From positions 186,001-250,000 of the forward strand of contig NZ_JANBVS010000007.1 of assembly GCF_024586915.1 (NCBI RefSeq): a DNA stretch of 64,000 nt, written 5' to 3'. This DNA comes from Bradyrhizobium sp. SRS-191. Its GTDB lineage: Bacteria; Pseudomonadota; Alphaproteobacteria; Rhizobiales; Xanthobacteraceae. Under the pieces are notes generated by a model that was given only the letters and a program-made list of their open reading frames with translations, searched no databases and was not told the origin of the DNA. Position numbers and translations under genes: made by a program. This document shows positions 43,747 through 53,302 of this stretch, piece by piece. Within the stretch, counting starts at the first letter, position 1. Every line of letters starts with the position of its first letter.

Positions 43747-43974
43747 CTGCGACTCCAGCTCGAATGGTCCCGGAAGGATTGAAAGGGGGAAGGACCCATG
43801 AGGGCAGCGCACGCTGGTGAGGGTGCGCGTGAGATGCTCGCCGTTGAGGCATCGATTATGGGGCTCGTCGTGATTAGCAGCCGAGAAGTTAAACGATGCG
43901 CTAAAATGACGCAGATAAGGATGACGGTACAACTACGGTATGGAACCGGAGTGATGGCGGGGAGCACGATAGTG

Positions 43975-44379
43975 ATGGCGACATTGAAAGACACCAAGCA
44001 CGCGCCTGGCGAGGCGTCGGCTCTGATCGACGGCCGGATCAGAGAGCTTGCCGACTGGCGCGGCGCAACGCTGGCGCGCGTGCGCGAGCTGATCAAGCAG
44101 GCCGACCCCGACGTGATCGAAGAGTGGAAATGGCGCGGCGTGCCGGTGTGGTCGCATGCCGGAATCATCTGTACCGGCGAGAGCTACAAAGCGGCGGTGA
44201 AGCTGACCTTTGCCAAGGGCGCCTCGCTGCCGGACCCGTGCGGCCTGTTCAACGCCAGCCTGGACGGCAACACCCGTCGCGCCATCGATCTCCACGACGG
44301 TGACGAGATCGACACGGTCGCGTTCATAGCGCTGATCCGCGCCGCGGTGGCGCTGAACACGGCAAAGCGAAAGCGCTAG
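43975..44379 (+). CDS. DUF1801 protein
   Basis: A 134-residue cytosolic protein with the DUF1801 pattern: LADWRGATLARVRELIKQAD, EEWKWRGVPVWSHAGIIC, then SYKAAVKLTFAKGASLPDP. Members of this family are small YdhG-like proteins whose biochemical role is unknown. ATG 43975 was chosen after GGGGAG; longer frames start in the MCP spacer. It is divergent from MCP copy 1. A decayed copy follows MCP copy 2 at 46620-46800. The next 209 bases, up to the end of MCP copy 2, hold no recognised feature. Confidence 0.85.
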   Translation: MATLKDTKHAPGEASALIDGRIRELADWRGATLARVRELIKQADPDVIEEWKWRGVPVWSHAGIICTGESYKAAVKLTFAKGASLPDPCGLFNASLDGNTRRAIDLHDGDEIDTVAFIALIRAAVALNTAKRKR

Positions 44380-44588
44380 TGCGTACAGGCCGATGTCGCT
44401 GTCGCCTCATGAGCCTGCTCGTTCCAAACCGTGATGTCCGGGGCCGTCCCGGGCATCACAGTGGATCTTCGTCTTCTCATGATCTCCGTCTGTCCTCGTC
44501 CGGCGCGCGACCTCTCCGGACAATGATGGGAGCAGGCTTCGCCGTCGTGACAGATCGCATCCAGGAATGATCTCAGCCTGGAGGCGCG

Positions 44589-46280
44589 CTACGCGGCGCG
44601 CACCGTGGTCAAGAAGCGTCCGACCTCCAGCTTCAGGCGGTTGCTGTCCTGCGACAGCGTCTGGGCGGCCGACAGCACCTGCGAGGAGGCCGAACCGGTC
44701 TCGCTGGCGCCGTGCTGAACGTCGGTGATGTTCGACGACACCTCGTGCGTGCCCTGCGCGGCCTGCTGGATGTTGCGCGAGATCTCCTGGGTCGCGGCGC
44801 CCTGTTCCTCGACGGCTGCGGCGATGGTGGAGGAAATTTCCGACAGCTTTTCGATCGTGCCGCTGATCTCCCTGATCGCTCCGACCGAATCCTGCGTCGC
44901 GGCCTGGATGCCGGCGATCTGCTGGCCGATCTCGCCGGTCGCCTTTGCGGTCTGCTCGGCCAGTGCCTTGACCTCGGAGGCGACCACCGCGAAGCCGCGG
45001 CCCGCGTCGCCGGCCCGCGCCGCCTCGATGGTGGCGTTCAGCGCGAGCAGGTTGGTCTGTCCGGCGATGGTGTTGATCAGCTCGACGACGTCGCCGATCC
45101 GCGCGGCCGCCTTCGACAGCTCGCTGACACGGTCGTTGGTCTTGCGTGCCTGGTCGACGGCCTCATTGGCCATGCGCGCCGATTCCTGCACCTGCCGGCT
45201 GATCTCGGTCACCGACGAGCTCAGCTCCTCGGTCGCGGATGCGACCGACTGAACGTTGGCCGAGGCCTGTTCGGAAGCGGCTGCGACGGTGGTTGTGCGC
45301 TGCTGCGTGCGCTCGGCGGTCGAGGTGAGCGTCGAGGCGGAGGCTTCGAGCTCGGTCGAGGCCGAGGATACCGTGTTGATGATCTGCCCGACCGCGCCCT
45401 CGAAGTTGTTGGCGAGTTCGTTCATCTCGCGCTTGCGCCGCTCGGCGGCAAGCTTCTCGGCCTCCGCCTGCTCGGCGCGCAACCGCTCGGTTTCGATGGC
45501 ATTGTCCTTGAAGACCTGCACGGCGCCGGCCATCTTGCCGATCTCGTCCTTGCGCTCGGCGCCGGGAATCTGCGCGGTCATGTCGCCGCCGGCGAGCCGT
45601 CGCATCACCTCCGTCATCGCCGCGATCGGGCGCGACACCCCGGTGACGATCATGCTGCCCATCGCGATGCAGAGAATGACGGCGAGCGCGATCACGGCCA
45701 GGATCCATGAGCGTGAGGACTGATAGACCGCAGCGCCCTTGTCCGCTTCCTTCTTGCCCTGCTCGACGTTCCAGGCGAGGTCCTTTTCCAGCGCCTTGCG
45801 GGCTTCGACGAATTCATCCCGCAGCTTGCCCATGAACAAGACGGTCGCCGCCTCGGTCTGGTTCTTGCGCGACAGCTCGAGCAGCGGCTTGCTGTCTTCG
45901 AGATAGGCGGTCCATGGCCGCTTGAAGGCGGCCACCAGCGCCTTCTCTTCCGCTGTCGTCACTGTCGGCTCGTAGAGGTCCCAGGTCTTGTTGAACAGCT
46001 CCAGGCTCTCGCCGATCTGCTCTTCCTGCTGCTTCTTCTCCTCGGCCGTGGCCGCCAGCAGGAATTGTCCTTGGCGCGCCCGGTACTGCTCGACGGATTT
46101 CGAGATCGTGCCGAGCCAACCCGTTGCCGGCAGCCAATTGTCGCGCACTTCCGCGGCCGAGCCGTTCACGGTGCCCAGGCGGTCGATCGAGAAGCCGCCG
46201 AGGCCGACGGCCGTTATCAGCACCACACCGAAGGCAAGAAGAACCTTGTTGCGGATGGACAGGTTGGAAAAGAACGACAT
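44589..46280 (-). CDS. Methyl-accepting chemotaxis protein, duplicate copy 2
   Basis: A 563-residue chemoreceptor nearly identical in layout to copy 1: TM1 ([20 protein letters not shown]), four-helix-bundle ligand domain, TM2 ([20 protein letters not shown]), HAMP ([20 protein letters not shown]) and the signalling hairpin. Differences from copy 1 are concentrated in the periplasmic domain (for example [20 protein letters not shown] against [20 protein letters not shown]), so ligand specificity may have shifted while signalling is kept. It ends [10 protein letters not shown]. Start ATG 46280. Confidence 0.95.
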   Translation of the reverse strand: MSFFSNLSIRNKVLLAFGVVLITAVGLGGFSIDRLGTVNGSAAEVRDNWLPATGWLGTISKSVEQYRARQGQFLLAATAEEKKQQEEQIGESLELFNKTWDLYEPTVTTAEEKALVAAFKRPWTAYLEDSKPLLELSRKNQTEAATVLFMGKLRDEFVEARKALEKDLAWNVEQGKKEADKGAAVYQSSRSWILAVIALAVILCIAMGSMIVTGVSRPIAAMTEVMRRLAGGDMTAQIPGAERKDEIGKMAGAVQVFKDNAIETERLRAEQAEAEKLAAERRKREMNELANNFEGAVGQIINTVSSASTELEASASTLTSTAERTQQRTTTVAAASEQASANVQSVASATEELSSSVTEISRQVQESARMANEAVDQARKTNDRVSELSKAAARIGDVVELINTIAGQTNLLALNATIEAARAGDAGRGFAVVASEVKALAEQTAKATGEIGQQIAGIQAATQDSVGAIREISGTIEKLSEISSTIAAAVEEQGAATQEISRNIQQAAQGTHEVSSNITDVQHGASETGSASSQVLSAAQTLSQDSNRLKLEVGRFLTTVRAA

Positions 46281-46619
46281 CTTCTACTCCGGTTCGGTGC
46301 CAACGAGCCGTGCGCATGGACTCGCTGCTACAAAAATGCGCATGATCTGCTTCTTGAGTAAGCATCGCAGTGCGAAATCGTTGTCGATTAACGATCCGAG
46401 ACTTAAATTTTGCCCTAAACTTGAGCAGGAACCCTGGGCCGTAGAACTACTGCGGCTGCTCTGCGATGGACGGCGTTGAAGGACAGGATCAATGCGGTTG
46501 TCGAGGAACGGATGGATGACCTGCCGCAGTGAACGCCCGATGCCGGCTGCAACGAAGGAATCCCGCAAGGGAATCGTTCAAGGCAATCCCCCAAGGGGCC
46601 TGCCTTGCAACTGATCGAA

Positions 46620-46800
46620 CGCGCAACTGATCGAAGCGAGGATCTTGAACTCGATGATTGGCGCGGCGTAAAGCCGGCGCGTGTCCGCAGCCTGATCAAG
46701 CAAGCGCATCCTGATATCGAGAACCAATGAGAATGGCGCAGCGTGCCGGTGTGCTCGCACGCCGGCGTCTGCGTTTGCACCGGTTTCCGCAGTCCCCATC
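46620..46800 (+). pseudogene. Decayed DUF1801 gene copy
   Basis: The stretch reads, in one frame, LELDDWRGVKPARVRSLIKQ AHPDIE, then a stop, then after a frame shift EWRSVPVCSHAGV and CVCTG. This matches the intact DUF1801 protein at LADWRGATLARVRELIKQAD, PDVIEEW and RGVPVWSHAGIICTG. The start and the C-terminal half are not recognisable. The limits are approximate. The rest of the 810-base gap (46281-47090) holds nothing else recognised; it is AT-richer near the MCP copy 2 start. Confidence 0.8.
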
Positions 46801-47090
46801 GTCTTCCCGGCCTCGTGCGCGATTGCGCACGCGGCGCATGCGCCTCGACAACGTGCCAGGACTTCGGAAACGGTCGCCTGGCCCTTCCGATCTCGGGGCT
46901 CTGTCATCGTGGCGATCGTCTCAAGAGTGACCGCCGGCAGGGCGATTTCGACGTGGCATCCCAGGCCCCCGTGAAACTACGACCGCCAAGATTAACCATC
47001 ATTTATCGGCAGCCGGGCACCATCAGGAGGCGATTTGCGTAGTCGCAATTCCTGCCTGCAGCAAAGCTGCGGCCTATTCGGAGCTTTCAG

Positions 47091-48782
47091 GTGCTGACCT
47101 CGCTTATGAACCTCAAGACGTCACGTAAAATCGGTGGCGCCTTCCTCCTGACCATCATCGTTTCATTGGTGGCGAGCATCATCACCTGGCAGAATCTCGT
47201 TACTCTTGCCCAGAACAACCAATGGACGATCCATACCTACAAGGTGATCGACCAGACCAAAGCGCTCGTTTCCGCGATGGTGGACGCCGAAACAGGTGTG
47301 CGTGGCTTTCTGGTTGCCGGCACCGATAACTTTCTCGAGCCCTATCGAAATTCGGATGCGGCCTTCAAAACTGCACTGAACGACGTGAAGCAGCTGACGT
47401 CTGACAATCCCGCTCAGCAGCGGCGGTTCGAGCAGATCGAAAAGGCAGCGATGGGTTGGCGGCAGGAGGTGGCCGAGAAAGAGATTGCGCTCATGCGCAA
47501 CCCGCAAACCGTCGCGGAGGCGCGCAATCTCGTCGCCTCGGGCATTGGCAAGAAGTACATGGATGGCCTTCGCGGTCTGGTGAAAGAGGTGATCGACGCT
47601 GAAGCATCGCTGCTGCAGACGCGCGCGGATGCCGCTGAAGCCGCCCTCGCTTCGTCGAAGACGGCAATCGTCACCGGTGGACTCGTGATGGTCGTGATCG
47701 CGCTCCTGTCCCTGATCATTCTGAATTCGGCTGTCACGCGGGGCATTACCAGCATGACCGTCGCGATGGGGCGGCTCGCCAACAATGATTTAAGCGTTGC
47801 GATCCCTTACGCCGACCGCCGAGACGAAGTCGGCGAGATGGCGAAGGCGGTGCAGGTCTTCAAAGACAATGCCATTCGTGTGCAGGCTCTGGAGGCCGAG
47901 CAAAAGGAGACAGAGCGCCGACAGGCCGAGCAGCGGCGCCAAGATATGCTCGCTCTCGCCAACCGCTTCGAGCAGGCCGTCGGCGAGATCGTCGATACGG
48001 TGTCGTCGGCGTCGACGCAGCTCGAGGCCTCGGCCGGCAGCCTGAGCAAGACCGCCGAGCGATCTCAAGAGATGTCCACCACCGTTGCATCTGCGTCGGA
48101 AGAGGCCTCTGCGAACGTTCAATCGGTCGCTTCTGCGACCGAGGAGCTGTCATCCTCGGTGACGGAGATCAGCCGGCAGGTGCAGGAATCCGCGAGGATG
48201 GCCAACGAGGCGGTCGGTCAGGCACGCAAGACCAACGAGCAGGTCGCCGAGTTGTCCAAGGCGGCCGGCCGGATCGGCGACGTGGTCGAACTCATCAACA
48301 CCATCGCAGGGCAGACCAATCTGCTGGCGCTCAATGCCACCATCGAAGCGGCGCGCGCGGGCGAGGCGGGCCGCGGCTTCGCGGTGGTTGCAACCGAGGT
48401 TAAGGCCTTGGCGGAGCAGACCGCCAAGGCGACTGGGGAAATCGGCCAGCAGATCGGCAGCATACAGACGGCGACCAACGAGTCGGTGGATGCGATCCGG
48501 GCGATCTCGACGACGATCGAGAAGCTGTCCGAGATCGCCTCGACGATTGCTGCCGCGGTCGAAGAGCAGGGCGCCGCCACCCAGGAGATTTCCCGTAACG
48601 TCCAGCAGGCAGCTTCCGGAACACAGCAGGTGTCGACGAACGTCGTTCAAGTCCAGCGTGGGGCGGCCGAGACCGGCTCGGCTTCCAGCCAGGTCCTGGC
48701 GGCGGCCAAATCTCTCTCCCGGGACAGTGAGCGTCTCAAAGTAGAAATTGGCAGATTCCTCACGACCGTGCGGGCAGCCTGA
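47091..48782 (+). CDS. CHASE3-type methyl-accepting chemotaxis protein
   Basis: A 563-residue chemoreceptor read opposite to the other two. TM1 is [19 protein letters not shown]. The periplasmic part is a CHASE3 domain, marked by [22 protein letters not shown]2 ([20 protein letters not shown]), a HAMP domain ([20 protein letters not shown]) and a signalling domain follow. The signalling tip [20 protein letters not shown] and the end [10 protein letters not shown] match the two neighbours, although the sensor is unrelated. GTG 47091 with GGAG seven bases before it was chosen; ATG 47106 is an alternative. Confidence 0.93.
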   Translation: MLTSLMNLKTSRKIGGAFLLTIIVSLVASIITWQNLVTLAQNNQWTIHTYKVIDQTKALVSAMVDAETGVRGFLVAGTDNFLEPYRNSDAAFKTALNDVKQLTSDNPAQQRRFEQIEKAAMGWRQEVAEKEIALMRNPQTVAEARNLVASGIGKKYMDGLRGLVKEVIDAEASLLQTRADAAEAALASSKTAIVTGGLVMVVIALLSLIILNSAVTRGITSMTVAMGRLANNDLSVAIPYADRRDEVGEMAKAVQVFKDNAIRVQALEAEQKETERRQAEQRRQDMLALANRFEQAVGEIVDTVSSASTQLEASAGSLSKTAERSQEMSTTVASASEEASANVQSVASATEELSSSVTEISRQVQESARMANEAVGQARKTNEQVAELSKAAGRIGDVVELINTIAGQTNLLALNATIEAARAGEAGRGFAVVATEVKALAEQTAKATGEIGQQIGSIQTATNESVDAIRAISTTIEKLSEIASTIAAAVEEQGAATQEISRNVQQAASGTQQVSTNVVQVQRGAAETGSASSQVLAAAKSLSRDSERLKVEIGRFLTTVRAA

Positions 48783-49208
48783 CGCAGGGCACCCGCTGCG
48801 GATCACCGGTCCACGGTCGTCCGGACGACATCGCGAGTTTCGAGGAACATCCGAGCGACCAAAGCGGTGCGGCGCCAAGCTGAATTCAGCAGTCAGTTCA
48901 GTCTGATTTGGGCTGTCCAGATGCCGCGCGAAAAATATTCAGCTTTGCGTTTTCCGAAATTCGTGTTTTCCTCTCCGCATCCCGCCTCATCCACGAGGGG
49001 CGCTTCGCGAACGTCACGACGCGTTGGGGTGGGAGGCGGTGGCCGCGACGGGCGCAGCGTGCTCCATGCATGCCGACGTACGTCTCGTCGCGGACGGTGA
49101 AGTCGCAGGGTCCTGGCCTCCCGACGCTGAGGTCAAGTTTCGTGAGATCGCCCACGGGCATCTTGCGGGATGACGGTGGCAAACAAGCCGGTCACCGGGG
49201 AGACTGCG
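48783..49208. other. Gene-free stretch
   Basis: The first half of a roughly 1 kb gap between the CHASE3 receptor and the acyl-CoA ligase. No coding region is supported. A stretch read as YVSSRTVKSQGPGLPTL in the plus strand (about 49070-49130) looks like fragments that recur in Bradyrhizobium intergenic repeats, as recalled rather than searched. It leads into the structured element at 49209. Confidence 0.4.
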
Positions 49209-49353
49209 TATAATCCGTCAACCCATCGCGCAGGGAAGGCCGGGTCGATCCGGCCGAACCTGTGGTTCTGCCGCGTGCTTTTTTGCTGCACGCGGACCGC
49301 AGGCCTCGGTCGAGGCCTGGCCTTCCCTGCGCCCTCCGTTCCGATGGAGGGGA
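49209..49353 (+). ncRNA. Candidate structured RNA or complex repeat element
   Basis: TATAAT at 49209-49214 is followed by GCGCAGGGAAGGCC (49228-49241). Its exact complement GGCCTTCCCTGCGC is at 49319-49332, which would form a 14-bp closing stem. Inside are a hairpin GGCCGG/CCGGCC (49238-49255, competing with the end of the outer stem), a hairpin CCGCGTGC/GCACGCGG (49271-49295) and a hairpin AGGCCTC/GAGGCCT (49301-49318). After the outer stem comes CCCTCC/GGAGGG (49332-49351). No open frame is supported. The layout resembles a multi-branched RNA. The identity is unknown; a tRNA is excluded because no tRNA arms or CCA are seen. Confidence 0.5.
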
Positions 49354-49507
49354 GGAATACAGCAACACTCGGGCGCAGAGGCGCCGCGAGACGGCGATGC
49401 CGCGTTTGCAGCCTGCGCAACAGTCGTTCAGGTCGACTCGAAGGGCGGCGCGCTCATTGGTCGAGGCGGGATGCTATCGGGTGCCGACGCTCGTGCCACA
49501 CCAATGG

Positions 49508-49640
49508 TGTCGTCCCGGCGAAAGCCGAGACCCATAACCACAGGAGGTCGAATGAGGCGCGCCCGTCGCGACATCCGCGCTTACCACGCCCCCCTGTGGT
49601 TATGGATCCCGGGTCGCGCTTCGCTTGCCCGGGACGACAC
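49508..49640. repeat. Dispersed inverted-repeat element, GTCGTCCCGG / CCATAACCAC family
   Basis: The left arm is TGTCGTCCCGGCGAAAGCC and GACCCATAACCACAGG. The right arm is CCTGTGGTTATGGATCCCGG and GCCCGGGACGACA. Third copy of the family in this window. Confidence 0.82.
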
Positions 49641-49718
49641 CGGAGTGCGGCGGTTGCGAGCCGGGCTGACCAGACGTCGCGCAATCGAGTCGTCTGGTCT
49701 CGGTGTGCGCTAGGTCTC

Positions 49719-49801
49719 CGTCATGGCGAGCGCAGCGAAGCCATCCAGGGTCACGCGTGCCGCCCTGGATTGCCTCGGCGCGAGCGCGCCTCGCAATGAC
49801 G
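49719..49801. repeat. Dispersed inverted-repeat element, CGTCATTGCGAG family
   Basis: CGTCATGGCGAGCGCAGCGA on the left and GCCTCGCAATGACG on the right, with CCATCCAGGG and CCCTGGATTGC inside. Third copy in the window; it ends 30 bases from the acyl-CoA ligase stop. Confidence 0.82.
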
Positions 49802-49830
49802 GTGTCCACGTGAGTGAGCAGGCTTTGCCG

Positions 49831-51393
49831 CTACCCCACCATCCGCTCGCGTCCCTCCCAGTACCTGGCGCGCAGCACCTTCTTGTCGATCTTGCCGACG
49901 CCGGTCACCGGCAGCTCGCTGACGAACTCGATCCGCTTCGGCGCATGCGCCGAGCCCTTGCGCGTCTTGACCAGCTCGATCAGCTCGGCCGCATTGGGCT
50001 GTGCGCCCGCGCGCGGCACGACGATTGCGGTGACGGCCTCGCCCCATTTGTCGTCGGGCACGCCGACCACCGCGCACATCGCGACATCGGCGTGTTGCGT
50101 CAGCACATCCTCGATCTCGCGAGGAAAAATGTTGAAGCCGCCGGAGACGATCATGTCCTTCTTGCGATCGAGAATGTACATGTAGCCGCGCTCGTCGCGG
50201 CGGGCGATGTCGCCGGTGTGCAGCCAGCCGTTCTTCAGGGTCTCGGCGGTGATATCAGGCCGCTTCCAATATTCCGTCATCACATGCGGCGCGCGCACGC
50301 AAATCTCGCCGGCCTCTCCCTGCGCGACCTCCTGATCATCGTCGTCGAGGATCTTGACCTCGCAGGCCGCGATCGGGAAGCCGCACGACAGGAACAGCTC
50401 CGGCTGCTTCGGATCGTGGTCGGCCTTGCGCAGCACCGAGACCGGATAGCATTCGGTCTGGCCGTAGAGCTGCGAGAACACCGGGCCGATGCGCTCGATG
50501 CCTTCGACGAGGCGCGTCGGCGACATCGCCGAGGCGCCGTACAGCACGAGCTCGAGCGAGGAGAGGTCGGTCTTCGCCAGCGCCGGATGGTCGAGCAGAA
50601 CGTAGATCATGGTCGGCACGAACAGCGTGAAGTTGATGCGCTCGCGCTCGATCGTCTTCAGCACCGCCTCGGGGTCGAAGCCCTTGAGCATGTGCACGGT
50701 GCCGCCGCGCATCAGGGTCGGCAGCACCTTGGTCCCGGCGACATGGCTGATCGGCGCCACCGTCAGATAGCGCGCACGCTCGGGGATCTCGAAATCGGCC
50801 AGGATCGCGGTGGCGAAACCGCCATACTCGCGGTGGTGACGCAGCGCGCCCTTCGACTTGCCGGTGGTGCCGCCGGTGTAGTTCAAGGTCGCAACATCGT
50901 TCGGCGTGGCGAAATTGCGCGCGGTGGCGTGGCCGGCCTTGTCGATGGCGACCAGAAGGTCGGCGCCATAATCCGCAGTTCCCAGTGTGAAAACGTGGTG
51001 CACGCCCGGGGCACGCGAGGCGAGCTCGCCGCCGCGATCACGGAACGCCGCGGCATCGATCACCAGAACCTGCGACTCGGAATCCGACAGCTGGAACAGC
51101 TGGTCCTCCAGCGATCCCAGCGGATGCAGCCAGGTGATCGCCAGCCGCGACAGCTGGGCCGCCATGCCGGCGCACCAGGCATCGGCGCGGTTGGCTGTGA
51201 GGAACGCGACGCGTGTTCCGGCCGTCAGGCCGAGCCGCATGAACACGCTCTGCATACGACCGATCAGATCGATCGCGCCCTGATAGGTCAGCGATCCGCC
51301 CGGCCAGCTGAAGGCCGTGCGCGAGGGATGACGCGACAATGTCAGCAGCGTCTGCTCGCAGACGACCGGAAATGAATGGAGCTGATGATGCAT
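49831..51393 (-). CDS. AMP-binding acyl-CoA synthetase
   Basis: A 520-residue ligase of the AMP-forming superfamily. The P-loop is NYTGGTTGKSKGALRHHREY; then SQLYGQTECYP, NGWLHTGDIARRDE, the hinge LDRKKDMIVSGGFNIFPREI and the catalytic Lys in TGVGKIDKKVL. It is closest to medium/long-chain or aromatic acyl-CoA ligases; the substrate is undetermined. ATG 51393 follows GGGAGGA. It appears monocistronic and divergent from the secreted coiled-coil protein. It differs clearly from FadD and PrpE elsewhere in the window. Confidence 0.9.
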   Translation of the reverse strand: MHHQLHSFPVVCEQTLLTLSRHPSRTAFSWPGGSLTYQGAIDLIGRMQSVFMRLGLTAGTRVAFLTANRADAWCAGMAAQLSRLAITWLHPLGSLEDQLFQLSDSESQVLVIDAAAFRDRGGELASRAPGVHHVFTLGTADYGADLLVAIDKAGHATARNFATPNDVATLNYTGGTTGKSKGALRHHREYGGFATAILADFEIPERARYLTVAPISHVAGTKVLPTLMRGGTVHMLKGFDPEAVLKTIERERINFTLFVPTMIYVLLDHPALAKTDLSSLELVLYGASAMSPTRLVEGIERIGPVFSQLYGQTECYPVSVLRKADHDPKQPELFLSCGFPIAACEVKILDDDDQEVAQGEAGEICVRAPHVMTEYWKRPDITAETLKNGWLHTGDIARRDERGYMYILDRKKDMIVSGGFNIFPREIEDVLTQHADVAMCAVVGVPDDKWGEAVTAIVVPRAGAQPNAAELIELVKTRKGSAHAPKRIEFVSELPVTGVGKIDKKVLRARYWEGRERMVG

Positions 51394-51551
51394 GGAACGT
51401 CCTCCCGATCCCCCCCGATCGTTGTTGCGTCGCGGGGCTTGTCGCAAAGGCTAGCAGAATGCGCCTTGCGCTCAAGCGACTCGCTCGCTGGTTGCTCGGA
51501 ACATCGCCGCGCGCGCCGCGTTGCCCGGCCGAACAATCAGGGAGTACGGCC

Positions 51552-52190
51552 ATGCGCACCTCGACAGCTTTCTTTGCAGGCGCCGGAACGGTCGCCATCG
51601 CCGTCGCCGCCGGTCTTGGCGGCGGGCTGATGATCGCCGAGGGCATGCATCCGAAGTCGCCGGCGCTGGAGTCGGCGAAGCTCGAGCGGTCCGTCCCCGA
51701 TGCGCCATCGCCGAGTCCGACGGTCACCTCCTATCTGGCCGCGACGCAGGCGGCCGCGACGTCACCGATCAAGGTTGCTCCCGCAACGGCGACATCGGCT
51801 GCGACGACCCCTGCCGCAGCAAATGCCTCGCCGCCGCCGCCAGCTCCGGCCGCGGAGACGACCACCGCCGCGCTCGCTCCCACACAGACCAATGCGCAGA
51901 CCAGCATGCCCGAGGATGCGCAGGCCAAGGAGCCGGAGAAGGTTCAGGACAAGTCCGCGGAGAAAACCCAGGATACCGATCAGAAGTCGCGCGAGGCCGA
52001 GCGCAAGCGCGCCGCCGAGCAGCGCCGCGCCGAGCGTCATCGCCAATATGTCGAGCGTCGCCGGCAGCGCCGGGAGCAGGATATGCGCGCGGTCGAGCAG
52101 GCCGTCCGCGACGATTCCACGCCGCGGACCTATGCGGCACAGCCGGTGGACATGCAGGGCCCGCGCTTCAGCTTCTTCGGCGACGATTGA
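51552..52190 (+). CDS. Membrane-anchored protein with charged coiled-coil tail
   Basis: A 212-residue protein. An N-terminal hydrophobic segment (TVAIAVAAGLGGGLMIAEG) serves as signal or anchor. A low-complexity Ala/Thr/Pro middle (residues about 60-120) is followed by a Lys/Glu/Arg-rich helix (EAERKRAAEQRRAERHRQYV) that probably forms a coiled coil, and a terminal MQGPRFSFFGDD. ATG 51552 follows GGGAGTACGG; a longer frame begins at 51459. No family is recognised. The codon bias matches neighbours. Confidence 0.72.
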   Translation: MRTSTAFFAGAGTVAIAVAAGLGGGLMIAEGMHPKSPALESAKLERSVPDAPSPSPTVTSYLAATQAAATSPIKVAPATATSAATTPAAANASPPPPAPAAETTTAALAPTQTNAQTSMPEDAQAKEPEKVQDKSAEKTQDTDQKSREAERKRAAEQRRAERHRQYVERRRQRREQDMRAVEQAVRDDSTPRTYAAQPVDMQGPRFSFFGDD

Positions 52191-52246
52191 ACGCAAGCAT
52201 CCGCGCCGCTATCCCCTTAGGTAAATCGCCTGAGGGAGAGCGCGCC

Positions 52247-53215
52247 ATGCAACAGAGCCCATTTGCCGCCCTGCGGGCGCGGCTGCGTCTGCCGCTGATC
52301 GCAGCGCCGATGTTCCTGGTGTCGGGCATCGAGCTCGTCAGCACGGCCTGCATCAACGGCGTCATCGGCGCATTCCCGACCGTGAACTGCCGCACGCCCG
52401 ACGAGCTCGACATGTGGCTGCGCGAGATCGCCGAACGTCGCAGCCGCGCAGTGGATGTCGGCGGCATTGCGGCGGCGCCGGTCTGTCCCAACCTGATCGT
52501 GCATCGCTCCAACGTCCGGCTCCTGGATGATCTCGCGGTCCTGCTGCGGCATCGGCCGGAGCTCGTCATCACCTCGGTCGGCTCGCCCGCGCCTGTGATC
52601 GCGCCGCTGCACGATGCGGGAGCGCTGGTGTTCGCCGACGTCGCCTCGATCCGCCACGCCGAGCGCGCCGTCGAGGCCGGTGCCGATGGCCTGGTGCTGC
52701 TCACGGCCGGCGCCGGTGGGCAGACCGGCTGGCTCAATCCCTTCGCCTTCGTGCGCGCCGTGCGCGGCTTCTTTGCCGGACCGATCGTGCTCGCCGGCGG
52801 CATCAGCGACGGCGTGAGCTTGCGCGCCGCTGAGGTGCTCGGCTGCGACCTCGCTTACATGGGCACGAGGTTCATTGCCACGCGCGAGAGCATGGCCGAC
52901 GAGCGCTACAAGACGATGCTGGTGGAAAGCTCGGCGGACGACGTGCTGCTGACCTCGGCCTTCACCGGCCTGCCGACCAGCATGCTCCGCCCGTCCATCG
53001 TCGCCGCCGGGCTCGATCCGGACAATTTGCCGGCGCGCGGCACGATCGAGATCGGCAAGGACATCGATGTCGGCGCGCGCGAGAGCAGGCCGAAGCGCTG
53101 GCGCGACGTCTGGAGCGCGGGCCATGCGACGTCGGGCGTGACCGACATCGTCGACGTGGCGACGCTGGTCGCACGCACGACTGATGAGTATCGCCGCGCC
53201 TTCGAGGTGTCCTGA
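52247..53215 (+). CDS. Nitronate monooxygenase-like protein with Gln at the catalytic-His position
   Basis: A 322-residue TIM-barrel flavoprotein of the nitronate monooxygenase/2-nitropropane dioxygenase family, the same length as the protein at 31548. Flavin-site features are IAAPMFLVSG, GAFPTVNCRTPDELDMWL and LVLLTAGAGGQTGWLNPFAF. In the last loop the canonical GGH is GGQ, so the residue that usually acts as base is missing. GTRFIATRESMADERYK and the C-terminal RPSIVAAGLDPDNLP are typical. ATG 52247 follows GGGAGAG. It may oxidise another substrate or lack activity. Confidence 0.88.
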   Translation: MQQSPFAALRARLRLPLIAAPMFLVSGIELVSTACINGVIGAFPTVNCRTPDELDMWLREIAERRSRAVDVGGIAAAPVCPNLIVHRSNVRLLDDLAVLLRHRPELVITSVGSPAPVIAPLHDAGALVFADVASIRHAERAVEAGADGLVLLTAGAGGQTGWLNPFAFVRAVRGFFAGPIVLAGGISDGVSLRAAEVLGCDLAYMGTRFIATRESMADERYKTMLVESSADDVLLTSAFTGLPTSMLRPSIVAAGLDPDNLPARGTIEIGKDIDVGARESRPKRWRDVWSAGHATSGVTDIVDVATLVARTTDEYRRAFEVS

Positions 53216-53239
53216 TGCGGAGAAACGCGGCCTTTCTCC

Positions 53240-53255
53240 TTAAGCGGGCATTAAC
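53240..53255. promoter_or_regulatory. CtrA-type binding site (perfect)
   Basis: TTAAGCGGGCATTAAC matches TTAA-N7-TTAAC without mismatch. It lies 47 bases before the start of the 88-residue gene at 53303. Confidence 0.65.
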
Positions 53256-53302
53256 CATCCGATCCCACAATCGGCCAAGTTTGAGATTGGCGGAATTGCG
53301 CG

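Noticed and set aside
48908..49213. Possible protein ending GDCV in the gene-free stretch
   Set aside because: It overlaps repeat-like sequence, lacks a ribosome site and shows no coding pattern; more likely part of the dispersed element.
49209..49353. tRNA or tmRNA reading of the structured element
   Set aside because: No T-arm consensus, no anticodon arm of correct size and no tag-like frame; the stems do not match either fold.
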